From Terricaulis sp. (lineage in GTDB: Bacteria > Pseudomonadota > Alphaproteobacteria > Caulobacterales > Aquidulcibacteraceae), in contig JANPZV010000005.1 of NCBI GenBank assembly GCA_024707365.1, forward strand, positions 1,116,001 through 1,180,000: DNA of 64,000 nt, in the 5' to 3' direction. The translations under genes and the position numbers were made by a program. Positions 1 to 8,661 of this stretch are shown here, piece after piece (the first letter of the stretch is position 1; each line of letters begins with the position of its first letter). Below the pieces are notes generated by a model, which was not told the origin of the DNA, did not search any database, and was given only the letters and a program-made list of their open reading frames with translations.

Positions 1-1
1 C

Positions 2-250
2 GTGTCGCCGGCCGAAGCGGACGGCTTCATCAGCGCGGTGCGCGGCGCATATGGGCTGCCGGTGGCCGGCCTCATGTGCATTCCGCCAGCGGAGGAGGAG
101 CCGGCGATGCATTTCGCGCTGCTGGCGAAAATCGCCGCGCGCAACGGCCTTGCCCAGCTTTCCATGGGCATGAGCCACGATTTCGAGACAGCCATCCGCT
201 TCGGCGCCACCCAGGTGCGGGTGGGCTCGGCGCTGTTTGGCGCGCGTTAG
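2..250 (+). CDS. YggS/PLPBP-family pyridoxal-phosphate protein, C-terminal fragment
   Basis: Only the last 82 residues are inside the window; the start lies to the left. The fragment contains GLMCIPP, then SMGMSHDFE and a terminal [11 protein letters not shown], the C-terminal signature of the YggS/PROSC family of PLP-binding barrel proteins. These proteins bind pyridoxal phosphate without a known catalytic reaction and help PLP homeostasis in the cytoplasm. The stop overlaps by a few bases the stop of the convergent membrane-protein gene. The family call is firm; the gene is partial only because of the window edge. Confidence 0.9.
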   Translation: MSPAEADGFISAVRGAYGLPVAGLMCIPPAEEEPAMHFALLAKIAARNGLAQLSMGMSHDFETAIRFGATQVRVGSALFGAR

Positions 251-888
251 TGCTGCGCAGGGACGCTCCAACGGCGCACGCGCCGACCAGTTTCTTCAAC
301 TTTCAGTTCGATGCTGACCGGCGCATGCACCTCCACATCCACCGATGGCGCTGGGGCGGACGCCGTAAACGTTAGGTAAACTTGCGAAGGTTGTTCTCGG
401 CTAAATTCGCGCGATTTCGGCTCATTTACGAGAAAGAACATACCGAACGCGATGAGAATGATGGGCGTGATGGCGTAGGCCCAATTGAGCTCGAACCCGT
501 TTAGCGCGTCATTGTTCGCCGTGTGAGGCAGATAGACTGCGTCCGGATTGGTTAAGCGTCTTCGGCCGGGCACGCATGTTTCAAGGCGTCTGGCGCTATT
601 CCAGTAATTCCTTTGATTTTGCCGGATGCGAAAAAGCAACGCGCCGAGAGCAAGCCCGCTACCGATGAGTATAGCCCCGATAGTGGGGCCGGCGAGCCAC
701 CCCATCGCATTTGCCGAGAGGACGCCGGCTAGGATCAAAACTTGAATATGGATCACTTGGGCGGATAGGGTTTCGGCGGCCCGAACCATCTGGCAGGCCT
801 CAGTGTAGAGCAAAGCGAGGTGGCGATCTGCGGGGCGCACCAAGGGAGCTTCGATCAGGGGTTTTAATGCGCCAACGGAATTCCCCAT
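247..888 (-). CDS. membrane protein of unknown function with three predicted TM segments
   Basis: The product is about 213 residues from the ATG at 888; an upstream in-frame TTG at 924 would add 12. A hydrophobic hairpin (about residues 50-95, two helices) is followed by a basic segment [17 protein letters not shown], and a third TM segment lies near residue 145 ([15 protein letters not shown]). The C-terminal 55 residues look extracytoplasmic. I do not recognise the family. The region is less GC-rich than its neighbours, which may mean transfer. A TM hairpin followed by a basic, tryptophan-containing helix recalls small SLATT-type membrane proteins, but this is only a resemblance. Confidence 0.6.
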   Translation of the reverse strand: MGNSVGALKPLIEAPLVRPADRHLALLYTEACQMVRAAETLSAQVIHIQVLILAGVLSANAMGWLAGPTIGAILIGSGLALGALLFRIRQNQRNYWNSARRLETCVPGRRRLTNPDAVYLPHTANNDALNGFELNWAYAITPIILIAFGMFFLVNEPKSREFSREQPSQVYLTFTASAPAPSVDVEVHAPVSIELKVEETGRRVRRWSVPAQH

Positions 889-990
889 TGAGCTGCCGGG
901 CCACTGAAGCTGCCGATTCACCAATCTTCACGCGAAAGAGCATTGTCATTACCGCCTCGGTAGGATCAAAGTCCGTTACCAAGGGTTCCG

Positions 991-1680
991 ATGTCGCGCG
1001 ATACGACCATTTTGATCATCGATGATGACGCTGATTTGCGTCAGGCCCTGATCGAGCAATTCGATCTGGAGGAGGGCTTTGGCGGCGCGGGCGCGGCCAA
1101 TGCGGCCGAGGGCTTCGCCGCCGCGGCTGAGCTCAAGCCCGCCGCCATCGTGCTCGATGTCAGCCTGCCGGACATGGACGGGTTCGAGGCTTGCGCTGCG
1201 CTGCGCGAGCAGGGCGTGAAGGCGCCGATCATCATGCTCACGGGCGCGGCGCAAGAAGAAGAGCATCAGGTCAAAGGGCTCGATGCGGGCGCGAATGATT
1301 ATGTGCTCAAGCCCTTCAAATTCTCGGTGCTGCTGGCGCGCATCCGTGCGCATCTGCGCAGCCATGAAGCCAGCGAAGACGCCACCTTCCGCATCGGCCC
1401 TTACGATTTCCGCCCGGCGCTGCGCCTCTTGGTCGATGAAACCGAAAAGAAGATCCGGCTGACCGATAAGGAAACCGCGATCCTGCGTTATCTCTATCGC
1501 TCCGGCGAAAAGCCGGTGGGGCGCGAGGAGCTGCTGCGCGAGGTGTGGGGCTATAACGCCAACGTCACCACGCACACGCTGGAAACGCACATCTACCGCT
1601 TGCGCCAGAAAATCGAGCCCGAAGCGCAAAGCCCAAAATTGCTGATCACCGAAACCGGCGGCTATCGGCTGCAAGTTTAG
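991..1680 (+). CDS. OmpR/PhoB-type two-component response regulator
   Basis: The protein has 229 residues. An N-terminal receiver domain (about 1-120) has the acidic pair in LIIDDDADL, a phospho-acceptor Asp in VLDVSLPDMDG, the T/S position in MLTGA and the Lys in LKPF. A C-terminal winged-helix DNA-binding domain (about 130-229) has LTDKETAILRYLY and THTLETHIYRLRQKIE. It would be a phosphorylation-controlled transcription factor. No histidine kinase lies beside it, so its partner is an orphan elsewhere. The sequence style resembles alphaproteobacterial CenR-type regulators of envelope genes, but I would not assign the symbol from this alone. Confidence 0.93.
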   Translation: MSRDTTILIIDDDADLRQALIEQFDLEEGFGGAGAANAAEGFAAAAELKPAAIVLDVSLPDMDGFEACAALREQGVKAPIIMLTGAAQEEEHQVKGLDAGANDYVLKPFKFSVLLARIRAHLRSHEASEDATFRIGPYDFRPALRLLVDETEKKIRLTDKETAILRYLYRSGEKPVGREELLREVWGYNANVTTHTLETHIYRLRQKIEPEAQSPKLLITETGGYRLQV

Positions 1681-1942
1681 GCGCGCGTGTGTGCACCCTC
1701 GCGCGCCAGAGGCGCGGAGGCGGAAGCGCAGCGTGCGCGCGCGGTGTTGGCGCCAAGCTTGCGCTTGGCAATTGAGCTCTGGTGCGTTCGCACGCTGCGC
1801 TCCCGCGATCGTTTATGCGTCAGCGTCATGTCCGGGGCGCGTGTTCAGCGCGTGGACGATCCAGCCAACGGCGAGCGGGCTTGGCCAAACCCAAGCCCGG
1901 ACCCGACGGTTTCACTGCCCCGCCGGCATGGCGCCGTTTCAT

Positions 1943-2050
1943 GCTCCCCCGTTTATGGGGGAGCTGTCAGCGAAGCTGACTGAGGGGGCGGCGACAACCT
2001 CCCCCCTTCGGCTCGCTTCGCTCGCCACTTCCCCCGCAAGCGGGGGAAGA
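1943..2050. repeat. CTCCCCC-type palindromic intergenic repeat, copy 1
   Basis: GC-rich hairpins (CTCCCCC...GGGGGAG at the left, CTTCCCCC...GGGGGAAG at the right) bracket a GCTGTCAGCGAAGCTGAC element and a GGCTCGCTTCGCTCGCC element. The same architecture recurs at 10279-10390, 28303-28434, 29542-29668 and 48764-48892, and, interrupted by an IS, at 17292-18560. Such BIME-like repeats are common in alphaproteobacteria. Confidence 0.85.
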
Positions 2051-2246
2051 TGAGTTGCGGCGTTTCTCGCTCGATCGCGTCGCTGTTCGAGTTTGGGATT
2101 TGGCGCCAACTCCCTCCGCGTGAACGGCGATGGGCTGATGATGCGCCAGCGCGCAAGAGGGGCGGATTGATTTTTGTGTGGGCGTTGATTTTGTGCGGCG
2201 CGAGCGGCGTGCGCTGTGGGATAGCGCGCTGTGCAATCCTTATAAT

Positions 2247-2351
2247 CGTCATTCCGCTCGCGCGCAGCGCGGGCCGGAAGCCAGGGCAAACGCGCGGCGC
2301 CTGCCGCCCCTGGGTTCCGGGCTCAATGCTGCGCATTGCCCCGGAATGACG
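2247..2351. repeat. CGTCATTCCG inverted repeat element
   Basis: CGTCATTCCG at 2247 is matched by CGGAATGACG ending at 2351, with internal hairpins (CGCGCGCAGCGCGG; CCTGGGTTCCGGG). It is a second repeat family, distinct from the CTCCCCC type, and resembles widespread alphaproteobacterial intergenic palindromes. Confidence 0.75.
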
Positions 2352-2533
2352 AAGGGTGTTGCGCCCGTTGCCCTGGCTCCCCGATCTCGGCCCCGCTTTC
2401 CGCCTTCGCTCTGCGAGCTTCGGCGGACAAGCCGCGGGGCGCGCGGCGGGGAAGCGTGGGCTCCGCGTCCCGGAGATGGGTGGAGGGTTTCCGGCGCACG
2501 CAGCCCAAATCATCCCGTGGCCGCCCTGGAATC

Positions 2534-2561
2534 TTGAGCTTGCGCCTGCTTCCCGCTAAAC
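2534..2561 (+). promoter_or_regulatory. putative sigma-70-type promoter of yebC
   Basis: TTGAGC, a 16-base spacer and CTAAAC lie just upstream of yebC. The expected start of transcription near 2568 leaves a short leader holding the AAGGAAG ribosome binding site. The prediction rests on sequence only. Confidence 0.4.
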
Positions 2562-2584
2562 CGCGCCCCCGCAAGGAAGATCAG

Positions 2585-3331
2585 ATGGCCGGCCATTCAA
2601 AATTCGCCAACATCATGCACCGCAAGGGCGGGCAGGATAAAAAGCGCGCCCAGGCGTTCACCAAGCTGGCGCGGGAAATCCAGGCGGCGGTGAAGCTCGG
2701 CGGGCCTGATCCGAACGCCAATGCCCGGCTCTACCGCGCCATCGCGGCGGCGCGGGCGCAATCCATGCCGAAGGATAATATCCAGCGCGCGGTGGATCGC
2801 GGCGGCAATGCCGGCGGGGAAAACCTTGAAGAGATCCGCTATGAGGGCTTTGGCCCTGGCGGGGTGGGCGTCATCGTTGAAGCGCTGACCGATAATCGCA
2901 ACCGCACGGCGGGCGAGGTGCGCAGCGCGTTCTCCAAATTCGGCGGCAATATGGGGGAGAACAATTCTGTCTCCTTCGCGTGGAAGCGCCTGGGCGAAAT
3001 TCGCTATCCGCTTTCCGTCGGCAGCGAAGATGCGGTGATGGAAGCGGCGATCGAGGCCGGCTGCGATGATTGCGCCGTGGAAGACGAGCAGCACGTCATC
3101 ACCTGCGACATGACAGAGCTCGGCTCCGCCGCCCAAGCGCTCGCGGCCAAGTTTGGCGACGCGACCAGCGCGAAATTCGTGTGGCGCACTGATATTGCGA
3201 TCCCGATCGAAGGCGATGGCGCCGAAACGCTGCTCAAGCTCATCACCCAGCTCGATGATCTGGACGATGTGCAGGATGTCTATTCCAACGAAGAGATGAG
3301 CGAAGCCGAACTCGCGCGGCTTGGCGGCTAA
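2585..3331 (+). CDS. yebC: YebC/PmpR-family regulator and ribosome-associated factor
   Basis: The protein has 248 residues and begins MAGHSKFANIMHRKG, the near-invariant YebC start. KLAREIQAAVKLGGPDP and MPKDNIQRAVDRG follow, with the C-terminal LDDLDDVQDVYSN motif. The start at 2585 is chosen because it matches the family N-terminus and has AAGGAAG 7 bases upstream; a longer in-frame extension reads through repeats and is not believable. YebC proteins act as cytoplasmic regulators and have been linked to relief of ribosome stalling at proline stretches. In many proteobacteria the gene precedes ruvC; here it stands alone. Confidence 0.97.
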   Translation: MAGHSKFANIMHRKGGQDKKRAQAFTKLAREIQAAVKLGGPDPNANARLYRAIAAARAQSMPKDNIQRAVDRGGNAGGENLEEIRYEGFGPGGVGVIVEALTDNRNRTAGEVRSAFSKFGGNMGENNSVSFAWKRLGEIRYPLSVGSEDAVMEAAIEAGCDDCAVEDEQHVITCDMTELGSAAQALAAKFGDATSAKFVWRTDIAIPIEGDGAETLLKLITQLDDLDDVQDVYSNEEMSEAELARLGG

Positions 3332-3408
3332 AGCCCCCCGAACGGGGGCGCCGCCGGGAGAGTGCTTCGGTCAAACTGCCCGCTGATTTGCTGATGCGGG
3401 AGAAGCCG

Positions 3409-4467
3409 ATGAAGGCGCTTGGCCATATCGCGGCGGCGTGCGCGCTGTTTGTTTTGGGCGCGAGCGCAGCGGCGGCGCAGGATTTCCAGAATTGGTCAAA
3501 CGCCCCGGTCGCCGCGGGGCAGACTTACGAACGCCAACTCACCAACGCGCTGCCGACATTGCGTGACGGCAGTTATGTCGATTGCGTTTCGCTGCCCACC
3601 GTGCGCGGCCGCAGCTACACCATCACCATGCGTTCGCGCCAATTCGACACGTATCTGATGGTCATTGCCGGGCCGTGCAGCGGCAACACGCCCGAGCATA
3701 CAAATGATGATTTTGAATCCGGCAACACCGATTCCCAGATCCGCTTCCAAGCGGCCGGAGACCGATACGCGATCATCCTGAATTCCTACGGCGCGGCCGA
3801 AACCGGGCGCTACACGCTCACCATCCAGGAATCGGCGGGCGCCGCCGCAAGCACAACGCAAAACAGCGCCGCCGCCGCGCAAGCTCAGCATCAGCAAGCT
3901 TGGAACGATGGCTGGACGGCGTTTGAGCGCCAGCAATACGCCGCCGCCGCGCGTCTGTTGCGCCCTTACGCCGATGCGGGCGATCCGAGCGCGCAAAACG
4001 CCATGGGCTATATGAGCTTTTACGGCCATGGCGTGCCGCGCGACCGGCTGGAGGCTGGCCGCTGGTACGGCCTCGCCGCCGAGCAGGGGCATGAAGCCTC
4101 CCAGCGCACGCTCAACCAGATCGCCCCGCACATCATGGAGGCGCGCTTTGTCGATCACATCGATCGCTACGGGCCCGACACCACCGATGTTGGCACGTTC
4201 CATTATGATGTCAGCGTCTATTGCATCTATAGCGGCCCCAATTGCTCGGCATGGCGGGCGCGCGCAGCGCGCTTCCAGCGCGATTGGAACAACGCCGCCG
4301 AGGCCGCGAACATGCGGCGCATTTGGGGGCTCCATAGTGGCGGATCGGACGCCGATTTCTGGCGCCGCAGCCGCGAGCGCAGCGCCTGCATGCGCCGCGT
4401 GACGGAATCGATTGAGCGGCAAACCTACGGCCAGCAAACCTGGCGCTATGTGAACAATTGCAATTGA
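3409..4467 (+). CDS. secreted protein with PPC-like domain and Sel1/TPR repeats
   Basis: The protein has about 352 residues from the ATG at 3409, with a clear Sec signal peptide (MKALGHIAAACALFVLGASA, cleavage after AAA before QDF). Residues about 30-145 form a beta-rich domain ending GRYTLTIQE, like bacterial pre-peptidase C-terminal domains. An Ala/Gln linker is followed by Sel1-type repeats (GYMSFYGHGVPRD, AGRWYGLAAEQGH). The C-terminal third has several cysteines and no family I recognise. It is probably periplasmic or surface-bound and may mediate protein contacts. Confidence 0.75.
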   Translation: MKALGHIAAACALFVLGASAAAAQDFQNWSNAPVAAGQTYERQLTNALPTLRDGSYVDCVSLPTVRGRSYTITMRSRQFDTYLMVIAGPCSGNTPEHTNDDFESGNTDSQIRFQAAGDRYAIILNSYGAAETGRYTLTIQESAGAAASTTQNSAAAAQAQHQQAWNDGWTAFERQQYAAAARLLRPYADAGDPSAQNAMGYMSFYGHGVPRDRLEAGRWYGLAAEQGHEASQRTLNQIAPHIMEARFVDHIDRYGPDTTDVGTFHYDVSVYCIYSGPNCSAWRARAARFQRDWNNAAEAANMRRIWGLHSGGSDADFWRRSRERSACMRRVTESIERQTYGQQTWRYVNNCN

Positions 4468-4481
4468 TGCGCCGGCGGGCG

Positions 4482-4706
4482 TTAGCGCCCGCCCAGCATC
4501 GCGGCGATTTCCTGCGCCAGCACCCAGACGGGCGGGATCAGCAAGCCGATGATCGCGGCGGCGAAAAAGGCGAGCGACCAGCGCCCGAAACTGGCCAGCA
4601 TCGGGCGCGGGCGCTTCACCACTTTGAACTGCACGTCGATCACCTCGGCGCTTTGGGCCGTGCGCTTTGGCGTTTCGTACAAGCGGGTGGGGCGGGGCTG
4701 CGCCAT
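4482..4706 (-). CDS. small single-pass membrane protein
   Basis: The product has 74 residues from the ATG at 4706 (MAQPRPTRLYETPKR). A polar, basic N-terminal half is followed by one hydrophobic helix (WSLAFFAAAIIGLLIPPVWVLA) near the C-terminus. It converges on the Sel1 gene with a 14-base gap. No family is recognised; codon use matches the neighbourhood. Confidence 0.55.
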   Translation of the reverse strand: MAQPRPTRLYETPKRTAQSAEVIDVQFKVVKRPRPMLASFGRWSLAFFAAAIIGLLIPPVWVLAQEIAAMLGGR

Positions 4707-4809
4707 GATTCTCAGTGTGCGTAAAAATTCGGCCCGAACAAGGCAAGGCCGCCGATGCGCGCAACGCACCGGCGGCCTCCTTTACGCCGTCGCTAAGCCT
4801 GGGGGGAGG

Positions 4810-5385
4810 TTAGCCGCGACGGCGATCCCGATCGTTCCGCGACGCATAAATCTGCGCCGAAAGCCGATCAAAACGGCGCTCAAGCTCAGCGCGTTCGCGC
4901 TGGCTCAGGCCATCTCGTCTGTAGCGGCCCTCCAAGGCGGCAATCTGTTGAAACTCGGCCCGCAAATTGGCCGCTTCACGGCGCGAAAGTGATCCATCGC
5001 GCACGCCGGCGTCGATGCGCGCATCCAATTGGCGCTGGCGCTGGTTGATCGGGGTCCAGCCGCGATTGGGGCTATCGGCGCGCTCAAAGCGGATGCGCTG
5101 GGCGAGCTGATCCATGCGCCGGTCAAGATCGGCGCGCTCCCATTGGGAGAGCCCGTCGCGGCGGTAACGCGCTTCCAGGCGCTCGATGTTGTTGAATTCG
5201 GCGCGCAGATTGGCGGCTTCGCGGCGGGTGAGATCGCCCCGGCGCACGCCTTGATCGATGCGCTGCTCAAGCTGCGCCTGGCGCTGGGCGATCGGCTGCC
5301 AGCCGCCGTGGTAAGATTGCGCCGCGGCCGGCGCGGCGAGGGTGAGAGCGCCAAGGGCGGCGGCGGCGGCGAGAATCGCTTTCAT
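4810..5385 (-). CDS. secreted basic helical protein with an internal duplication
   Basis: The protein has 191 residues, with a signal peptide (MKAILAAAAALGALTLAAPA, cleavage near AAA-QS) and AAGGAAG before the ATG at 5385. The mature part contains two copies of a roughly 70-residue unit: GWQPIAQRQAQLEQRIDQG... and GWTPINQRQRQLDARIDAG..., each followed by LTRREAANLRAEF or LSRREAANLRAEF and YRRDGLSQ-ERA. It is rich in Arg, Glu and Ala and probably a helical bundle in the periplasm. The duplication is obvious; the function is unknown. Confidence 0.75.
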   Translation of the reverse strand: MKAILAAAAALGALTLAAPAAAQSYHGGWQPIAQRQAQLEQRIDQGVRRGDLTRREAANLRAEFNNIERLEARYRRDGLSQWERADLDRRMDQLAQRIRFERADSPNRGWTPINQRQRQLDARIDAGVRDGSLSRREAANLRAEFQQIAALEGRYRRDGLSQRERAELERRFDRLSAQIYASRNDRDRRRG

Positions 5386-5565
5386 GATCGAAACTTCCTT
5401 CGGTTCGGTGGCCGGCGCGCGGGGGTGAGCCAAGCTGTCGCGCCGGGGGCTTTGGCCTGTTGCTAAGCGCCGCCGGGCGCTCCATACCGGCGATGCTTCG
5501 GGCTGGGCCTCAGCGTGGCATGATCATCGCGCGGGCTGTCTGAACCGGGGCTGATGGAGCGCTTC

Positions 5566-6555
5566 ATGGCCGAATTGGTCGTCGTTTTTGGCGGGTCGGG
5601 GTTTGTCGGCAAGCAGGTGGTGCGGGCGCTGGCCAAGGCCGGCAAGCGCGTGCGCGTGGCGCTGCGTCAGCCGCACCTTGGCCATGAGCTGCGCGTGATG
5701 GGCGATGTCGGCCAGATCCAATTGGTGCAGGCCAATGTGCGCTTTCCCGCTTCGATCGATGCGGCGCTTGAAGGCGCGGATGCGGTGGTGAACCTCGTCG
5801 GCGTGCTGCACGAGGGCGGCAAGCAGAGCTTTGAGGCGATGCACGTTGAAGCCCCGCGCGCGATCGGCGAAGCCGCCGCCAAGCGCGGGATCAAGCGCAT
5901 CGTGCATGTGTCCGCGCTGGGCGCGGCCCCCAAAGGCCCGCTCTATGCGCGCAGCAAATATCAGGGCGAGCGCGCGTTGCTGGATGCGGCGCCCACCGCC
6001 ACGATCCTGCGCCCTTCGGTGATCTTCGGGCCGGAGGATCATTTCTTCAATCGCTTCGGCGCGATGGCGCAAACCGCCGCCGCGATCCCGCTCGTGGGCG
6101 CGCTGCCTTTGATCGGCGGCGGCAAAACCAAGTTTCAGCCCATCTTCGTGGGCGATGTGGCCGATTCCATCCTCGCCGCGCTCGGCAAGCACGAGGCGCA
6201 AGGGCGCATCTATGAGCTGGGGGGCCCGCGCACCTATACGTTCAAAGAGCTGATGCAATTCATCAAAGCCGAAACCCACCGCAACGTGCCGCTTTTGCCG
6301 CTGCCGTTCTTTATCGCGCTGCCGATCGGCTTTCTGCTGGAATGGGCGTTCAAGCTGTTGCCGGCCGATCCGCCTTTGACCAGCGGGCAGGTTTCGCTGC
6401 TCAAGCGCGATAATGCGGTTGGCGCCGATGCGAACGCGCTCACCATCGATGATCTCGGCGTCGCGCCGCTGGAAAGCATCGAATCCATCGCGCCGACTTA
6501 TCTCTGGCGCTTCCGCCCGTATGGGCAGTTCCAAACCCGCCAGAGCGCGGCGTGA
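5566..6555 (+). CDS. NAD(P)-binding complex I NDUFA9-like protein (extended SDR)
   Basis: The protein has 329 residues. The N-terminal VVVFGGSGFVGKQVVRAL is a Rossmann dinucleotide-binding glycine motif. VNLVGVLHEGG, ILRPSVIFGPEDHFFNRF and GGGKTKFQPIFVGDVA are typical of the atypical SDR group annotated as complex I NDUFA9 subunit family, found widely in alphaproteobacteria. In mitochondria this protein stabilises the quinone-side junction of complex I. The ATG at 5566 is preferred over 5554 because GGAG lies 7 bases upstream. The next gene starts inside its stop codon (GTGA), implying co-translation. Confidence 0.85.
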   Translation: MAELVVVFGGSGFVGKQVVRALAKAGKRVRVALRQPHLGHELRVMGDVGQIQLVQANVRFPASIDAALEGADAVVNLVGVLHEGGKQSFEAMHVEAPRAIGEAAAKRGIKRIVHVSALGAAPKGPLYARSKYQGERALLDAAPTATILRPSVIFGPEDHFFNRFGAMAQTAAAIPLVGALPLIGGGKTKFQPIFVGDVADSILAALGKHEAQGRIYELGGPRTYTFKELMQFIKAETHRNVPLLPLPFFIALPIGFLLEWAFKLLPADPPLTSGQVSLLKRDNAVGADANALTIDDLGVAPLESIESIAPTYLWRFRPYGQFQTRQSAA

Positions 6556-7224
6556 CACGCCTTGCCGCGATCGCCGCAAGCCTTGCCGGCTTTGCGACGC
6601 TGGGCGTTTTCATTGCGTTTAGCTTCTTGCCGGAATCGCAGGCCGCCTATGGCCTGAGCCGCGCCTTGGCCGATGATCTCAGCCTGTTTCAGCGCGCCGA
6701 GAGCATCGGCGATCTGCTGCGCGTGTTTGGCGGCTCTGAAACCTCGGCCGCACGCGCGGCGGCGTTCCATGCGGTCAACACGCTCGATCTTTGGGTTTTC
6801 ATTCCCGCGTACACGATTTTCCTGATCGCGGCGGCGCTGTTCATCGCCGGCGGGATTGCCAGCCCCTTGGCTTATGCGGCGATCGGCTTTGCGCTGATCG
6901 GCGCTGGCGCGGACGTGGTGGAAACCGTGCTGCAATTGCGCATGACGGCCGATCTCGCCAATGCCGGCGCGCATCTGCCGGTGGCGCCCTGGCATTGGCT
7001 GAAATACGGCGCGCTGGCGCTCAACGGCTTTGCGCTGGCCGGGCTTTGCCTGCTGCGCAGCCCGCAGCGCTGGATCCTGGGCGTAGCCGCGCTGCTGCCG
7101 CTGCCCGCCGTGCTCGCCGCGCTCAGCGACCTGGCCGAGCGCGCGCGTGTTCGCTGCGGCGATCACGGTTTACTGGGCAGCGCTGCTGGGCGTGGCGGTG
7201 ATGGGCGCGGTGCGGAAGGCTTAA
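6552..7224 (+). CDS. integral membrane protein, frame broken near the C-terminus
   Basis: A GTG start overlaps the previous stop by 4 bases, so it forms an operon with the NDUFA9-like gene. About 220 residues carry roughly six hydrophobic helices (for example AAIAASLAGFATLGVFIAF, FIPAYTIFLIAAALFIAGG, ILGVAALLPLPAVLAAL). Near 7138-7150, a GCGCGCGCG run, the reading frame changes: a shifted frame continues with FAAITVYWAALLGVAVMGAV and stops at 7224, restoring a last TM helix, while the unshifted frame becomes Arg-rich. No family is recognised. I treat the break as a likely consensus error. Confidence 0.65.
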
Positions 7225-7235
7225 AGAGCCGTGCG

Positions 7236-7357
7236 TTAAATCGATGCAAATGCGCTATGGAGCGCGGGCGTCCTCGCCCGCGTTTACGCCAGCCACCTAC
7301 GCGGGCGAGGACGCCCGCGCTCCATAGGCGCATCCGATTTTACGCGCGTCGATTTAA
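7236..7357. repeat. long perfect hairpin repeat, MITE-like
   Basis: Two 28-base arms (7256-7283 and 7299-7326) are perfect reverse complements around a 15-base loop. The flanks add outer inverted repeats TTAAATCGA/TCGATTTAA (7236-7244 and 7349-7357). The core reads GCGGGCGTCCTCGCCCGC. It lies between two convergent genes and could end transcription or be a small non-autonomous element. Confidence 0.85.
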
Positions 7358-7364
7358 GGGGCAT

Positions 7365-7823
7365 TCAAGCAGGCCCCGGCGAAAGGTGCACGGGTTTCAG
7401 CCCGAAATCGGCGCTGAGATGTTCGGCCACGATGGCGCGGTGGCAGACGCGCCAATCATGCTCAAGGCACATGATGCAGGCGCGGCCCTTGGCGGCGATC
7501 TCGGTGGTTTCGGCCAGCGCCAGCTGCGCTTCGGGCTCGGCCAGCTTGGCCTCATAGATGCGGCGCATGGTTTGGGAATCGCCCTTGCGCGCGGCTTCGC
7601 GGCCGGCCTTGGGCGTGCCCAGCGGCTTTAAATGGATGTAGGCGACGCCCGCTTCGGCGAGGCTCGCCATCAGCGCTTTCTTGGAAAAGCCCGCGCGACG
7701 CGAATTGGCGATCTCGCGCACGTCGATCAGCGTTTTGATGTTCGCCGCTTGCAGTGCGGCGATGAAATCTGGAACCCCGACATTCTCGTAGCCAATGGTC
7801 CAAAGCTTTGTGGTTTTCGCCAT
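7365..7823 (-). CDS. DUF488 family protein
   Basis: The protein has 152 residues. It carries the DUF488 hallmarks: LWTIGYENV at the N-terminus, LIDVREIANSRRAGFSK in the middle and IMCLEHDWRVCHRAIVAEHL at the C-terminus, with the conserved Cys and CHR. The family is cytoplasmic and of uncertain biochemical role. Nineteen bases separate its ATG from the end of uppP, so the two are probably co-transcribed leftward. Confidence 0.9.
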   Translation of the reverse strand: MAKTTKLWTIGYENVGVPDFIAALQAANIKTLIDVREIANSRRAGFSKKALMASLAEAGVAYIHLKPLGTPKAGREAARKGDSQTMRRIYEAKLAEPEAQLALAETTEIAAKGRACIMCLEHDWRVCHRAIVAEHLSADFGLKPVHLSPGPA

Positions 7824-7842
7824 GCGCGCCTCGCTAACGGCG

Positions 7843-8661
7843 CTAGATCAGCCCCAGCGAAATCGCGCCGAGCAGGGCCGCGCCAATGACGATGCGATAC
7901 CACGCAAACGGCGCGAACCCAACGCGCGTCACGTACTCAAGGAACGGCTTGACCACGATCACAGCGGAAATGAAGGCGAACACAAAGCCCACGCCAATCT
8001 CTGCGATGCGCTGCGACGAAACCCCGATGCCGGACTGATAAAGCTGGTGCGCGTCATAGATGAACGCCGCCACCATGGTCGGCATGGCGAGGAAGAAGGA
8101 AAATTCCGCCGCCGCGCGCCGGTCGAGCCCCAAGAGGAGGCCGCCATAAATGGTCGCGCCCGAGCGCGACACGCCGGGGATCATGGCGATGCATTGCATG
8201 AAGCCCACCGCCACCGCGCGCCAGATCGGGGTCTGCGCCGCATCCGTCACCACCGGCTTGGGCGCAAAGCGCTCAAGCGCAAGCATCAGCACGCCGCCGA
8301 TCAGCAGCGCCCAGGCGATCACATGCAGGCTCGCATAAAGCGTGGTCTTGACGTAATCGGCGGCGAAGAAGCCGATCAGCACCGCCGGCAGGAAGGCCAG
8401 AAACAGCATCAGCGCAAAGCGCCGCGCCTCGGGCTTGGTCGGCAAGCCGGTGACGACATCGAAAATCCGCTGCCGATAGAGCCACATCACCGCCAGGATC
8501 GAGCCCAGCTGGATCATCACGGTGAACACCCCGCCCGGATCGTCATAGCCGATCAGCCGGCCGAAAATCAGCAGGTGCCCGGTGGAGGACACCGGCAAAA
8601 ACTCGGTCAGGCCCTGGAGGATTCCCAAGAGGGCGGCGCGCAGCAGATCGATAAAGTCCAA
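7843..8661 (-). CDS. uppP: undecaprenyl-diphosphatase UppP/BacA
   Basis: The protein has 272 residues and many TM helices. Both family signatures are present: LQGLTEFLPVSSTGHL near residue 15 and IPGVSRSGATI near residue 170, which together hold the catalytic residues. It dephosphorylates undecaprenyl pyrophosphate in the inner membrane, recycling the lipid carrier for peptidoglycan and other envelope polymers, and confers bacitracin tolerance when overproduced. Length and start match the family. Confidence 0.97.
   Translation of the reverse strand: MDFIDLLRAALLGILQGLTEFLPVSSTGHLLIFGRLIGYDDPGGVFTVMIQLGSILAVMWLYRQRIFDVVTGLPTKPEARRFALMLFLAFLPAVLIGFFAADYVKTTLYASLHVIAWALLIGGVLMLALERFAPKPVVTDAAQTPIWRAVAVGFMQCIAMIPGVSRSGATIYGGLLLGLDRRAAAEFSFFLAMPTMVAAFIYDAHQLYQSGIGVSSQRIAEIGVGFVFAFISAVIVVKPFLEYVTRVGFAPFAWYRIVIGAALLGAISLGLI

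Larger units (their letters stand above)
1681..2533. other. noncoding stretch containing two palindromic repeats
   Basis: No convincing gene is visible between the response regulator and yebC. Open frames here are short, unlike known families and overlap on both strands. Two repeat elements are embedded (1943-2050 and 2247-2351, listed separately). The segment 1681-1942 holds nothing I can name. The yebC promoter is at the far right. Confidence 0.6.

Noticed and set aside
1687..2053. Small proteins in the stretch before yebC.
   Set aside because: Several overlapping frames on both strands, no conserved features, and most of the sequence is repeat.
2336..2584. A longer YebC with an 80-residue N-terminal extension.
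   Set aside because: The extension is translated repeat and promoter sequence; family proteins start at MAGHSK and the SD is right before 2585.
7248..7631. C-terminal extension of the membrane protein at 6552 to 359 residues.
   Set aside because: The extension translates the hairpin repeat and the reverse strand of the DUF488 gene; a frame shift near 7140 restores a sensible end at 7224.
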